Origin: Sweltsa coloradensis
Taxonomy: Eukaryota > Arthropoda > Insecta > Plecoptera > Chloroperlidae
NCBI GenBank assembly: GCA_024449915.1
Contig: JAMZAV010000158.1
Location: 1,178,001-1,242,000 of the forward strand
Direction: 5' to 3'
Length of the DNA stretch: 64,000 nucleotides
Shown here piece by piece: positions 10,742 to 22,869 of this stretch (positions within the stretch are counted from its first letter, which is position 1; the number at the start of each line of letters is the position of its first letter). Under the pieces are notes generated by a model. The model was not told the origin of the DNA. It saw only the letters and a list, made by a program, of their open reading frames with translations, and did no database searches. The position numbers and the translations under genes were made by a program.

Positions 10742-13700
10742 GACAGAAACGTAACGAATAATAAAGTAATAATTTACTTTGGCCAAGAGTGCCAGAGCTG
10801 TCCAAAATTATACGTGAAAATCATTAGAATATGAGGAGGACCAATGTTATGTCAATCTTGGCCAGCAGCAACATGTAATTTTCATGTTGTATCTTCTTAT
10901 CATTGTGACAATATTCATTGTAGACAATTGTGAAAAATCTTGATCTTCAGGACGGATTTGTTTGCATAACAGCAAGTCTAAACTGTGAGCAGGTCCAGGA
11001 ATCGACCGTGGCAGTGAATCTATGATTTCATCATGTTTCACAGAAAGAGGTAACAATAATAGCCAATGTCTCTCTCCCCGTCCGTTCGAAAATCTTATTT
11101 GTATCAACGATACGATTTATACTTACGGCTTCTAGTTTGGTACACATAACCACTAGGACCCCCCCCCCCCACCAGATTTGGGGACAGTCATTTTGTAATA
11201 ACTTTCTAAACGTTCAGTTCACAGTCAATAAAGAAACATTTCAAAGTTGAAGTTATTTAAAACTTAAAATTTTAAAAAGTTCAAGTTCGTCTCAAATTTA
11301 GATAAATATGAGACGTTAAGCAATATCCAAAAAAATCAATCAAAATTATGAATTAAGTTCTTTTACAATATTTCCCTTATTTGTAAAATAGTATGCATAA
11401 TAGAATAATTACGGTACCAGTAGTTTTCTCAGTTCGTAGTAATTGCATAATTCGTAATTTATTAATTTTGGTCCAAAGATTTTGGCTGTGAATGTGAGGA
11501 TTTGAGCTGTACGTTAGGACAAAAGATGGCTAGCTCTTACAATGTCTGGAATCCTCAGAAACAGAGACGCCGCCGTCGGGCTCGGCTTTACTCCGGGACG
11601 TTGCAATGCTAAGATAATTAATTGTAATGCACGCGCCTTATAGTGATACTGATAGTTGACCAAAACGAAGCTACTCTTGTCCTTCGAGGACTTGCTAATT
11701 ATAACGGCTTAGCCGCAGGCGTCGAAATGCGATAGCGAGGGGTGGGAGTTTCATGATTTGTGGGACACTGAGGGACTATGCTCTGAATGGGGGGGGGGGG
11801 GGGGCATGTATTTCCGCAAAAACTGAGCGCATGGAAATTAAACTGTGTGAATACATGCAAAATAGCAGTTAAAAACATTTTCTCAGAACATGTTTACATA
11901 TTATATTCGCAATCTATTTAGATCACAGTGGTCTCTTCGTAAAATAATCATGATTAATGATGCTTATTAGCTATGTAATCAAAGTCGTAAAATGTATCGT
12001 ACCAAAAGGATAGCCTTCCTAAAGATCAAATACAATATGTCATGTCAATGATCAAAATTCTAACTCAAACACAAAGCCTTCGTTGCTAGACGGTCCCGAA
12101 GGAGAATCTTATCACATAGGCGGTTGAAATACGTGCCTGCCTGCGGACCTTGTTTTGAGATGAGAGAATGGCCTCTTCTCTCTGACTTGAAGTGATTGGG
12201 CGAGGGGAAATTATATTTTATGAACACATTGCAACAGGGCATACGCGCCCTCACAAGTGCAATACATCATGAATGAGTATTATGAGGATTTTTCTTACAC
12301 ATACAAACCTCTAGTATTTGACTGTATTTTTTTTTTTTAATTTAAATTTTCAGTGTTTGTGTATCGTTGTAATGTACTCTGTGGTGGTGGACAGTGTGGG
12401 GTACACTGGAAAGGGGGGGGGGGGTACCATCACAAACCCATCTCCTACGCGACTGTCTGCACACATAATCACCGGAATATATTCCATGAAATGTTAACAG
12501 TGTTCAATAAATTAAAATGTATTATTGAGGTATTTAGTTGAGTTATGGTATATATATTTTAAATTATTTTTCGCGATCTTTTGTTCAAAAAATATTTTGA
12601 TTGAGCCAGACCTCTGTCATTTTGTTATGCCTGATTATAAAAAAGCGTATGCTAGGAGGAATAGTCAGGCTCATTACTTTAAAAACATATCGTTACAGTG
12701 AAATATATAAATAATTTGCGAATTTATTGGCAATCGTATTTTTCTCTGGGTTAGTATTCTTTCGTACCCGAAAAATATACTGCTGTGACGCATAATATAG
12801 ATTGCCAGCAAAGTCCAATTCGGTCCAATCCACAAATTAAAAATAATCGTTAGAGTTGCATAAAATCGATGCACAGACAGTAGAGATTTTTTTCAAATTT
12901 ATTGGACCGGGTAATACTTGTCCAGTACCTGAGCAAGACCCGTATGTTAATTACTTCCGGCTCAGCTGCGAGTGTCCGAGATTTACCTTATCTTTGTCCC
13001 TGTGAAACCTGATGAATGCACAGATTTCATGCCAACGAAATTCCTGACCTCACAATGGACGGTTGTTATGTGAAAACAAAGCCATTTCTCAAGAAGTCAA
13101 TAATATTGTTTATAAAAATATTGTCACAAATGAGAAAGGTAGATACAAACAATGTAAAATTGCAATGTTATAAGTTGTTGGCCCATTAACCAACGAGTAG
13201 GAATGTGCATAATTATCTGTATTTCGTAACCAATCTGTCAAATATCCATATCTTATAATTGTGTTAGTATCCTCATATTCTATTCTGTGATTAGCATGTG
13301 ATAATTTGACGGCTCTGTGGCTCTTGCTAAAATTTAGATTATTAATTACTATATCGCTACTCCTTTATGTCCACCTAAAAATTACTTTCTTTATCTTCTT
13401 ATTTATTTATGCTTCACTCAATACAGCATTGCCTGCTTTTACATTGAGGTACAAAGATAATAAATTAAAATCTATTATAAAAACATAAACGTAAATAAAA
13501 ACAGTGGAAAACATTTCAGTAAAAATACAGTTGTAGGGTACTTTTATCTTGTAATTAAGTATAGATAAATATATGAACTTGCATGAAGATTATGTGAAAA
13601 GTGGCACAACAGTGTGTGCAATGTGAGCTTTCCGACCTGCGGTGAAAGACAAAACAACATGATAATAATATGATTCCTAGAATTGTGATGACGATGGTGG

Positions 13701-14569
13701 AATGCATCCGCCGAAGGATCCCATCCTCCCACAATTGAAGGACTGATGATGAGCTCGTGCAACAGGTTTTGGCCGCGGAATGCAGAGTATTTACTCTGGA
13801 ATGCGACACCAAGTGGGTAATTTGTTGGAAATTTACCAAGCTCGTGAAAAAGAAACTTATTTAATGTTGATGATATTTTATTATGATCTGATAGCGCAAT
13901 TTGCATAGCTTTGTCAACCTTAACCTGTCAATTTGATTTAGAACATAACTTAAAACAAAATATTTTTAAAAAGTACCAAAAATAAAATAGATTTTGTGAT
14001 TTTTTTCGGGCTATTACTAGCTGATGTTTCGAGGGTGGATCTTTTCTTGAATCCGACTGGTACGATAGCAGATCATGCTCTGGGTCAATTTACACCGCCG
14101 AAGGGTAAAGAAATGTAAAGCACAATGTATACGGCCAGGGTGCAGGCGATCATAAAATTGAAATACAATATGCTTGTTAGTTTTAGTAAAATTTCCAAAG
14201 ATTTACGAAATATAGATAAAAACATTGTACATGTTATTTTAACCGATAACAGGACTTAAGTCTGAGTATGAGTGGAGTTGAAGAGATTGAGTTTGTCGGC
14301 GGACAGCATGATATAATCTAAGTTTGGTTCACGGGTGATGACGTCCAGAAAACAAACTGTCCAACCGTAAAGTGAACCAATAATAGTTAACGTTGCACAG
14401 GTACCCGGTGCTGAGTGAACGTTGACAGTTCCTATAATTATTAGTAATTGACCAGTGTTGTTCTATTTGGGTGATCCTCACTGATCAAGTTTCTAATTAG
14501 TGCAGTAATCAAGGAATTAAGTAGTTGTTTTCATTGCACGTTCAGTTTTGAACGCGCAGCAGCACCGCC
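10742..14569. other. Intergenic, no gene recognised
   Basis: The sequence is AT-rich with homopolymer runs (C near 11161, G near 11791 and 12414). The longest frames (13544-13906 minus, 120 codons; 10847-11107 minus) show no motif, splice context or composition that supports a gene. Confidence 0.4.
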
Positions 14570-15395
14570 TCCCCCCAATTTAAAAAATATTTCTCATGAA
14601 AACGCAATGTTACGTGTTTTTTTGTTTTTTTAAACTTTCTTCCGACTTATAACACCTCATGCTTTATCAATTGAATGATTTTTTCACAGAACCTTAATTT
14701 CTGAATTAATATATTCGTTGTGAACTTTGAGCGCATTCAAAAATTTTTTTTTTATGAAATCCGCAATTTACGGTTTTATTTTTTTATTTACATTCTTGAG
14801 TTATAACACCTACATGCTTTATCGATTTAACGATTCTTTATACAGAAACCTTTATTTTTATAAATTAATATATTGGTGTGAAATTTGAGCGCAATAAAAA
14901 ATAATTTCGAATGAAAACGCAATTTATGCTTTTTTCGTTAAAAAAATTACCGCCATCCAACAAACGCGCTGAAAAAGCGTTTTTCGAAGGCTTCCTAGTA
15001 TATTTCCTTTATCGCTTCTTATAAGCATGGCTTCTAGAACAATACCATGCAGCTGCAAAAAATAACTTTTATACCATGACAGTTTAGAGAATTTAAACTT
15101 TTAGAAGTTAAAATTAAAGACATAATAGTTTATGTTAAAAATATATAAAACAAAAATATAGGGACATAGCATTGTATTTTACCCTCGAAAACAAATTATT
15201 TGTAGTATAATAATATTATCGCGAACCTACAACGAAAGCTGTATCAATGTACTTATGTTAAAATTATTCCGCGCGTTCTGAATTTCAATTGGACATCGGT
15301 CTCACTCGGGGCCTACGAAGTTACTCCGATGCCTGCTAGGTACGCGTAGCTTCGCTCGAGCGGTAGTCGGATAGGGCCTAGATGGCCTAGATGGA
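14570..15395. repeat. Right arm of the broken inverted duplication, with partial R2 copy
   Basis: Positions 14570-15000 hold degraded R2 subunits in direct orientation (TTATAACACCTACATGC, GTGTGAAATTTGAGCGCAAT). Positions 15005-15390 are the reverse complement of about 9490-9905 (TATCGCGAACCTACAACG, GGCCTACGAAGTTACTCCGA). The match resumes at 16260-16380 after an 870-bp interruption. Confidence 0.6.
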
Positions 15396-15489
15396 TGACA
15401 GTGGACGGTGTACTTCCTTACCGACTGCTGCAGCGGCCACCGTCGCTACCACCCAAGGCGGCCTAGAAGGTACACCCCGTGTAGGCAGG

Positions 15490-16130
15490 AGGGTAGGGGG
15501 CAAATTTTTAAACGAAGGTTCAAATTGGTTCAAATCTCCGCCCAAAGCGTTTTTTTTTTAATTCTATTATTTTTTTTTCTATTAAAAAAAGAATAGTAAA
15601 AAATAAAAATTTAAATTAAACCCCTTTTGGGGAAAAAAACCTTTCACTTTTTTAAAATAGAAAGGGAAAAGGTTTTGTTTTTTTTTTTGGGTTTCGGGAT
15701 GAAAAAAATAATTATTAGTATAAAAAATCCCCTTTTCAGAAAAAGCCCCCTTATTTTTTTACATAAAAATAGGTTTTGGGGTTTTTTGGGAAAATGAATG
15801 GCAAATTTGTACAAAAAATCCCAAAAAAATAATAATAAATAAAAAAATTAAAAAAAATTAAAAAACCCCCTTTGCGGAGGGAAACCCTTTTTTAATTTAA
15901 ATAGAAACGTAAAAGGGGTTTTTTTGGTTTTTTTTTGAATGGAAAAAATAATATTTAATATTTCGGGGGGAAAATCCTTTTTTTTAAAAAATGGGAAACT
16001 TTATGGGTTTTCTAGGTTTTCATTTGTTTTGGATGATGAAAAATTAAATAAAAAAACCCCGGGAAAAAGCCCCTTTTTTAAAATTGATAGAAACGTTAAG
16101 GTTTTGTAGTTTTTTTTTTTAACGTCCGCT
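15490..16130. other. Homopolymer-dominated stretch, possible assembly artefact
   Basis: This stretch is almost entirely runs of A, T, G and C, such as AACCCCTTTTGGGGAAAAAAA and CCCCTTTTTTAAAA. It has no codon structure and no clean repeat unit. It lies inside the right arm of the inverted duplication and looks unlike the rest of the window. The likely causes are poor consensus in a collapsed repeat or an extremely degenerate low-complexity array. Confidence 0.55.
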
Positions 16131-16259
16131 TTAATGTATATTTACCTAATATAATTAATGAAATCATAATAAAACACAGCAAACAAGTTACCTTGTTAAA
16201 CCACGCGCCAAACCGCGTGACGCGCCAACTACCTTTATCGACTCCAAGTGTAATCCATC

Positions 16260-16382
16260 TAGGCCTAAGTCGACACTACTCGAGCTGTCGGGCACGCTGC
16301 CTAGCATGTCGGCAATGTACTACATGAGCGGAGGAAAATTTTTCCGTAGACACTCAGCATAGGCCGTTACGACTCTAGGTAG
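16260..16382. repeat. Distal piece of the inverted duplication
   Basis: CTCGAGCTGTCGGGCACGCT, CATGTCGGCAATGTACTACA and ACACTCAGCATAGGCCGT match, in reverse complement, the 9412-9515 region (GCCTATGCTGAGTGT, GACATTGCCGACATGCTAGC, CGTGCCCGACAGCTCGAG). This ends the outer arm. Confidence 0.6.
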
Positions 16383-16482
16383 AAGTATGCATAGTTTTAA
16401 AATTGATTTATTTGCCTGTAATTAGTAAAATGCATTTCCAAGCATCGATATTACCACTGAACAATATGTGGAACGAAAAGGG

Positions 16483-16954
16483 CAATGGCGTAACTAGCCC
16501 TTGTTTTTCAGGGGGGGGGGGGGAGCGAACATTTTTTAAACCTCCAAAGATCAATGGTTAGCCCAACTAGTGAAAGGAGTAATGTGGGTACAGTCAGCAG
16601 TGTCATCCAAAAATAATTTATCCATAGGCTCTTTCCTGTGTTAAGTACACAACATGGGTACAATGGGGGGTCTGGGGTGTGTGCCCCCACCCCCCAGTTG
16701 TTGCGGATCCGGGTCGCACAGGCCCTGAAATTTTTTCGATTCTAATAGCGTGATTGGAGTATTTGATGTTTATTTTTATTTTTACAAAAACCTTATAAAA
16801 GATGTATGAAAAAATAGCAAAATATATCAATTTTTATAATCTCAATAAAGCCTCATGTAAAATAAAAATTGTGCCGCCCCCCCCCTTGCCCCCCTCTGAC
16901 CAAATTTGGGATGGGCGGTCGCCCACTCTCGCCACCCCCGTAGTTACGCCACTG
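16483..16954. mobile_element. hAT-like TIR element, CAATGGCGTAACTAG / GTAGTTACGCCACTG
   Basis: The termini CAATGGCGTAACTAG and GTAGTTACGCCACTG are inverted repeats. The flanks GAAAAGGG and GAAAGGGG fit an 8-bp target duplication with one difference. Poly-G sits just inside the left end and poly-C just inside the right. Frames inside it (16508-16830 minus, 16802-17068 plus) are not genes. It is non-autonomous. Confidence 0.6.
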
Positions 16955-17616
16955 GAAAGGGGAATGTTTTGTGGTTTTGAAGCTCGGAAAAAGAATATAC
17001 ACGCACATAGTAGCCATATTTCTTTTCATCTGGTATCTCCCTATTACATGGTTGGTTATCATAGGTGAGAGCACACAAAAATATTTTATATAGGGCTACG
17101 TATACAAATTAATTCCACCTGATACTTCCCCAGTGAGATTTAATTTAGCTTTGATAAGACAGTTTGTCAACTCGATGTTATGTGCTTCCCTGATAGTGGT
17201 TTGGTTGTTGGCTAGAAAGGAGGGGGTCGCGTTTTGTAATTAATATGTCATATCAACAAAACTCGGAATAATCAGAAAGCTTTATTTGCGTTCATAAACC
17301 CATGCCTGTTAGTTCCTCATCCGTGCCCTACATTTCTAAAACAAACTAATCTTTACAGGAATATTGGATTTGTTTCTCGATATCTGTTAGACTTATCATT
17401 TCACAACTTTGGAATCAGATGTTTTAGTATGACGTGCGAGAGGATCATTTCATTGGCGTGTTGTGTATGTGTGTGATGGAGAGTGGTTTAGGGAGGGGTG
17501 TTTGAAGTTGAAAGGGATAACGACAAAGTTTTCAGACATGCAGGAGCAAGTTAATTGAATACCATCACTACCAGGAACATTTAAATTAAATGGGATGTTT
17601 TACGTAAATTATAAAT

Positions 17617-18106
17617 CCCCACAAATACAAAAATTTGTAAAAAAAAAAAAAAAAAAACGGCAGCCAAGCTCTCCTTCAAAAGTCTTCGGCTGTGAATGCC
17701 GTGAGATATAGAAGTTGAGCCAAGCTTTTAATTCTTTCTCACTAGTTTCGCTTTGAAAAGAAGTAAGATCATTTAGCCTGTTGACGAGCGCCAAGCCAAC
17801 GATTTTTGCGTTAAAAAAGTAATAATTTTAATCTCGAAATCATAAAAAATGGCTTGGTCATTGAATTTGGTTCATGGCCAGCAATTTTTTTTATGTTTTC
17901 GAGTTTAAAAATTTTACTTTTTTACCGCAAAAATTGTTGGCTTGGCGCTCGTCAACAGGCGAAATGATCTTACTTCTTTTCAAAGCGAAACTGGGGAGAA
18001 AGAATGAAAAGCTTGGCTCAACTTCTATATCTCACAGCATTCACAGCCGAAGACTTTTGAATGAGAGCTTGGCTGCCGTTTTTACAAATTTTTGTATTTG
18101 TGGGGA
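17617..18106. repeat. Family R3 long palindrome (foldback, arms about 230 bp)
   Basis: The left arm (CCCCACAAATACAAAAATTTG, GGCAGCCAAGCTCTCCTTC, GTTGACGAGCGCCAAGCCAA) reappears in reverse complement in the right arm (TTGGCTTGGCGCTCGTCAAC, GAGAGCTTGGCTGCCG, CAAATTTTTGTATTTGTGGGG). The loop is short, around 17830-17885. The same palindrome occurs at about 49950-50430, and one arm end at 61545-61655. Confidence 0.7.
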
Positions 18107-18790
18107 TATTACATCTTTTTGTTGTTTATTTCCTATCAAGGCGTGAATGATGGACTTTGATTAGATTTGTTAAGTTTAGAGTTGTTTTTTTGACATTTTT
18201 GGGCCCACGGTCCCCCCAAATTTGCCCCCTTGTGTTTTAAGCGCTAGATATTTATTATGGTTAAGAGCATGTTTAATTTCAAGCTTGTACAAATTACTAC
18301 GCCTGAGAATTTCGCGTTTTGATTTTCATTTTGATTTTCCCCGGTCCCTATTGCCCGGTTTTGGTTTTGAAAGCTTAAGTGATTGCGCTGAGGGACATCT
18401 AAGTGTGGCCCAAGTTTCAAAGTTCTAAGATGAACCGTTTTCTCTGCATAGCGTCTTACTAAGATTTACCGTTTCCTCTGTAGGGCTCAATTTAGATAGC
18501 TAGCCAGCCAGCCAGCCGGAAGGTTTTAGACGATGTTGAGAGCCTTTTTTAACACAGAACGGGTTGTCGAATCAGGTTGATTTTTTTTGTAGGTCATGGA
18601 CCACATATCAGGTCATATACCGAGTTTAATGATTGTAACTCTTTCGGGGCGGCGTGTGCAGATAGCTGAAAACCCCCCAACTCGGGTAGCTGTATACAGG
18701 GCCGCGAGTTCGTCGTCGCCTAAGCAGTCGCATGCGCTTGACTGCGGGCGACGACCGTCGCCCTAAATTAAATACCGCCATACTATCATA
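18107..18790 (+). repeat. Family R3 tail, ending GGGCGACGACCGTCGCCCT
   Basis: This block follows the palindrome and is found in inverse orientation at about 48670-49100. Shared pieces include GGCGGCGTGTGCAGATAGCT, CCAACTCGGGTAG, GACCTGATATGTAGTCCATG-like text, and a terminal palindromic GGGCGACGACCGTCGCCC. It appears to be the body of a dispersed element of 1.2-1.8 kb. Confidence 0.5.
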
Positions 18791-19602
18791 AATAAAATTA
18801 AAGACAAAAGTAAAACAACTAAATTACAATTATTATAACGGAGCAGGACAGTTTTTGATTACAATATCAAAATACAAACGCATAGCCCTATCTTCAAAAT
18901 AATTAGTCGTATACCGAAGCTCAACTATAAATATACAATTTAAAACTGTAGTCACTCCCACATTATCATAATGTCACCACTCTATAAGATAAGAGCACAA
19001 TACAAATCAAACAACCAGGGTACTTAATTACATTAAAACGCCTTTGCGAAAAAATAAAAATCGTAATGTACGTGATGGCAATGTTGACATTTTCACACGT
19101 ATTGTGTCCCTATCAGCGTAGTTTTAAACGCGCAAGCTGGGATCATTACCGGCCATATGGCAGCTCGAGTGCATGGTGTTTTAGCCTAACTGATTCTTCC
19201 AGAGCCGCTTCAGTTGATAACACTGCAAATATCATCAAGCGTTTTATTGGTTGTGAATAATGCGTAGTGGAGTGAGTCTCGTCTGATTAGATGTTCCTTG
19301 GTTTGGATGGGGGCGATGTGGGAGTTCAGCTTGCACAGCGAGGTGTCACTTCAGTGTGTGACGTTGTAGGCGAATCTCACTCTATCTCGCATTCCACTTA
19401 GATGAGTAGGTGTGAGATTACTCTCTAAGGGTTACAAGTCGATTTGGTTTGTGCAATTCTCAGTGAAAATACGAAAAGTGTTAGTTTTGTATAGCGTTTT
19501 GAGAAATGTAGTGGAAATTTAATGTTTTAGTTTAGGCTAAATTAAAGGGCGTGCATAACTGGCGACAGGGGTGTAATTTCATCGTTTGTGCGTGATAGAG
19601 AA
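18791..19602 (+). other. 5' flank and probable 5'UTR of the PGRP-LC-like gene
   Basis: There is no reading frame of note. An in-frame stop (TAA at 19543-19545) lies upstream of the first ATG at 19603, which supports that start. The transcription start and any non-coding first exon cannot be fixed from sequence alone. The ATG is preceded by AGAGAA, with a purine at -3. Confidence 0.4.
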
Positions 19603-20119
19603 ATGAGGTGGGAATCTGGTTGTGATGGGGACAAAGAGTTGGAGACGGTGATGGAGGAAGACGAGGGCTGCACCTCGGAGAAGAGCATCGAGGCTCGCCT
19701 GAGCATCACAAACCCCAAGCGTAGTCTCGAGAAACGCTCGTGCGAGGACGCCCCCCGGGTGCAGACCTGTTGCATCCACTCTGTCACTCTGAAACAAACC
19801 CACGTCGTCGCGCTCCCCCCGGACGGTGGACGCCGCTACGACGAGGACCTCGCGACGGACGGTGGCGGTGGGTCCAAGGTGTGCGTGGTGGAGGACGAGA
19901 GCGCGACGTCCACCCCTCACGGTTCCTTCAGGAGCAGCCGCGAGGGGAACGACCAGGCGGTGGAGCCGGCGACGACCAACGGGAGCTACGGCGAGATCAG
20001 TGTGCAGAACTCCAGCGACATCCACTTCGGGAACAAGATCTACACGGCGCCCATCACCGTGGTCAACCAGGTGGGAGGGGAAGAGACGGAGTTCGCCGTA
20101 GACAGCGGCTCCTTCAAAG
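19603..20119 (+). CDS. PGRP-LC: PGRP-LC-like receptor, shared cytoplasmic exon with cRHIM
   Basis: This exon encodes 172 residues plus one nucleotide (phase 1) and ends at a GTAGGC donor at 20120. The protein starts MRWESGCDGD and has acidic, low-complexity cytoplasmic character with no signal peptide. Near its end, residues about 137-153, it reads SSDIHFGNKIYTAPITV. This matches the cryptic RHIM of insect PGRP-LC/LE, the motif that lets these receptors nucleate amyloid-like assembly with IMD. The exon has no membrane segment or ectodomain of its own, so it must join one of the three downstream cassettes. The GTG at 19588 is in frame but is not a plausible eukaryotic start. The nearest acceptor in correct phase is 25241, across a 5.1-kb intron. 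Confidence 0.85.
20011..20067 (+). other. cRHIM motif coding segment
   Basis: It encodes SSDIHFGNKIYTAPITVVN. The DIHFGN core followed by a small polar/hydrophobic beta-strand stretch corresponds to the cryptic RHIM known in IMD-pathway receptors. Because it lies in the exon common to all isoforms, every cassette choice keeps signalling capacity. Confidence 0.75.
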
Positions 20120-22869
20120 GTAGGCTCTGCACCAGTCGTATGATATTGCGGGGGTGTATTTAACCCTGGTTCCTCTCAAACAGCACTAAGACATTCAATC
20201 ACAACTGCCCTATGGCTAAATAGTCAGCTAAGAGGAGCATGAATGGTAACTTTCTCTCGATAAATTTAGGCCCGATTTGATCTCCATTCAAGATTCCTTC
20301 CTTCCACTTATTGGTCAGTTTGTCTGTGTGGAGAAAGCTCAAAGTTGAAACTATATTAAAACTAATGTCTACATTTGTCACTGGAGATCTTCCTATGGCT
20401 CTAGTGGACATCTTTAAGGAAATTCACCAGGTCTTCCGAAAATGCAGCACTATCTCAGCTCTGTCTACCTAGCTAAGACATCACTACCTGCCCAACTATA
20501 TTGTTGTGTTAGTTAACTAATTACTAAAATAATAATATGTTGTATTTGTGCACATGAATCAGTAAATTATGTAGGTGGAGGCATGGTGGTGATACGGATG
20601 TCAGTATGGAATGATATGGGGAAATCAGCTATGCAGTTATATCATTGCCTGTGGCTGGGATTGAACCAAAGCCCCCCCCCCTCTCTTCCACCTCAAGCCA
20701 GCCCTTCTAACATTCACACTTTGAACACTCTTCTGTTCTAGCATTGAAAAATATGTATTGTTGTTGTATGGTTTAAAATGGTCGAGAAGTGATGGTTTTA
20801 TGTACCGCATTAAAGAAGTAAATATGCATAAAAGACGAGTGCTACTGGTGCGAAATATTTGAACATTCGTCTTTCCACCATCTATTAAATAAGTTTTGCC
20901 GTTGTTTGCACAAATGTTATTTATTAAAACTCGCAATATGTATGCACGCTTTCACGGAGCTTCACTGCACCTCGTGCACACAATGTGTTGTTGACTGCAC
21001 CCACGATGTCACCCAGCAATGCACTAGCACGTGTACAAGTTGCGTAAGTACACTCTTCACTTACTTCACTTGTTTTGTAGTTTGTGTTACACACTAATTG
21101 TATAGCAGGTTATCACATTTTAACAATGTTTTTGTTTTCATGTAATATTTTAAATTTACAATGTTAACATTAAAATAATTTTTTTGTAATAGCCTAGTTC
21201 CACGCGGTATGGGACTTCAATGTTAATCGTTGAAAGTGCGCCGATTTCGTGTTAAAAAGCGGGCAACATGACTTTTCTTGTAGGTAATTTTACGCTGAAT
21301 TCGAAAACCAATGTTGCCCAACAGTGACTTAAAAACTTCAAACCCTTAAATCCCATTTCTTTGGGCAAATGTGTCGAATTTGTAGACATTTAGGGGATCC
21401 TAGTTGGTGAACGTAATTTTGAAGATAAAAATGATTTGAAAATTATTTTTGTCACAAATCAAATGCCTGAGAGTATGGTAGTCCAAAATTTGAGCTAAAC
21501 TGATAAAACTGGTCTGAAATTAAGTTCAAACACAAAATTAGCTGATACGTAGGGCGTTTATTAACATTTAACACTGTACAACATAGCATTGATGAGATAA
21601 GAAGTTAACGTACACTCAGCTGAATAAGGAGCAAAAGAAAAATCAAAAATTCCTTAAAAACTCTTCTTGTAGGAGAATTTTTAATACTAGTTGGTGATAG
21701 TTACTCTCGGACTCTCGCCGCTACTAGTCGGGGACTATCCGCAAATTTGAGGCAGAATCTATAGGACAAACTGCAACAGAAGCGAATTTGGTATCATTGG
21801 ATAAAAAAAAAACACTTAATATCCCATAAAGAATCCCTAAAATCCCCATATGGTGGGTGGGTCTAATCATCCCCTAAATGAAAATGTAATAAAATTTAAT
21901 TTAAAAAAAATGTACTTTTAAAACTTAGTAAGCATGGTATGTAACCAAAGATTATTTAAGGTCTTCTAAATAAAAATATTTCAATTGTTCAAAATAATTT
22001 TGTGGTCAGCAGAGGACAATGAAGGTCAAACTTTGTATTTTTACAGTATAATTTATTAAACGTTTTTCTATTGGCACAATAATGTTTGATGATTGTCTTA
22101 TTGTTGTAAATATTTAGTAAATAGGCCATACTTGATAAGGTATAAGTCAATCATTGCAGAAAAAGGTTATTATTTCGATCTGTAGGGTCATGAACCTTCG
22201 AGCATGTTGTCAAAGATCTGTTTACTACGTTTAGCGCACAACAATCATGTTATGTAATGATATTATTCGCCGATAGAGGTTTCTCACGTAGTTCGCATCG
22301 CAGCTACAAATTGGTATGAACCTTGATCAAAACCCACACATTAAAATCCTTACTGAAGGTTTTGTCATGGATTTCATATATTCGGCAAAATTTTAGATAA
22401 AGACTCAAAATATAGTCAGTCATTGGATTTGTTATTTCAACCAAATTCACACAATATAAGTAGTAGGTAATGAGGTTGTCTACTAGAAGATTTTAATTCA
22501 CAAAACCTATTACCTAAGTGCCCGCTATAGGTCGCTGTACACTCAGGTACCTCGAAAAAAAAACACGATTTTGGCGTTTTTAAGGTGTTTCCAAGCCGCC
22601 ATGAAACGTGAAATGAACTTTAAATACATCATAATAATCAGATCATAATCATAATCAAAGCTATTTAGGTATCTGACAACTCATACCAATTTTGGTTGGG
22701 ATGGAACATTCCTTCCGAATTAAAAATGGGATGCAAAATTATCAAAATCACTTTCTGTAACTCCTCTGCTAGGCGACTATGAAGGCCTACGGTGTAGCAT
22801 AACAAAATCCATATCAATTGGCTTTCGATTAAACGTTGTGTTCCTCCATATTCTATTGTGAGAAGCTGT

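Noticed and set aside
13544..13906. 120-codon minus-strand frame
   Set aside because: No recognisable motif, no acceptor or poly(A) context as at 3017-3391, and two overlapping frames are equally open.
19579..20025. 148-codon minus-strand and 127-codon plus-strand alternative frames
   Set aside because: Shadows of the GC-rich cytoplasmic exon; they lack splice context and motifs.
22520..22640. A full family R1 element in the PGRP intron
   Set aside because: Only a weak match to the GTGCCCG...CTCAGGTACCT and GCCATGAAACGTGA segments is visible; too degraded to annotate as an element.
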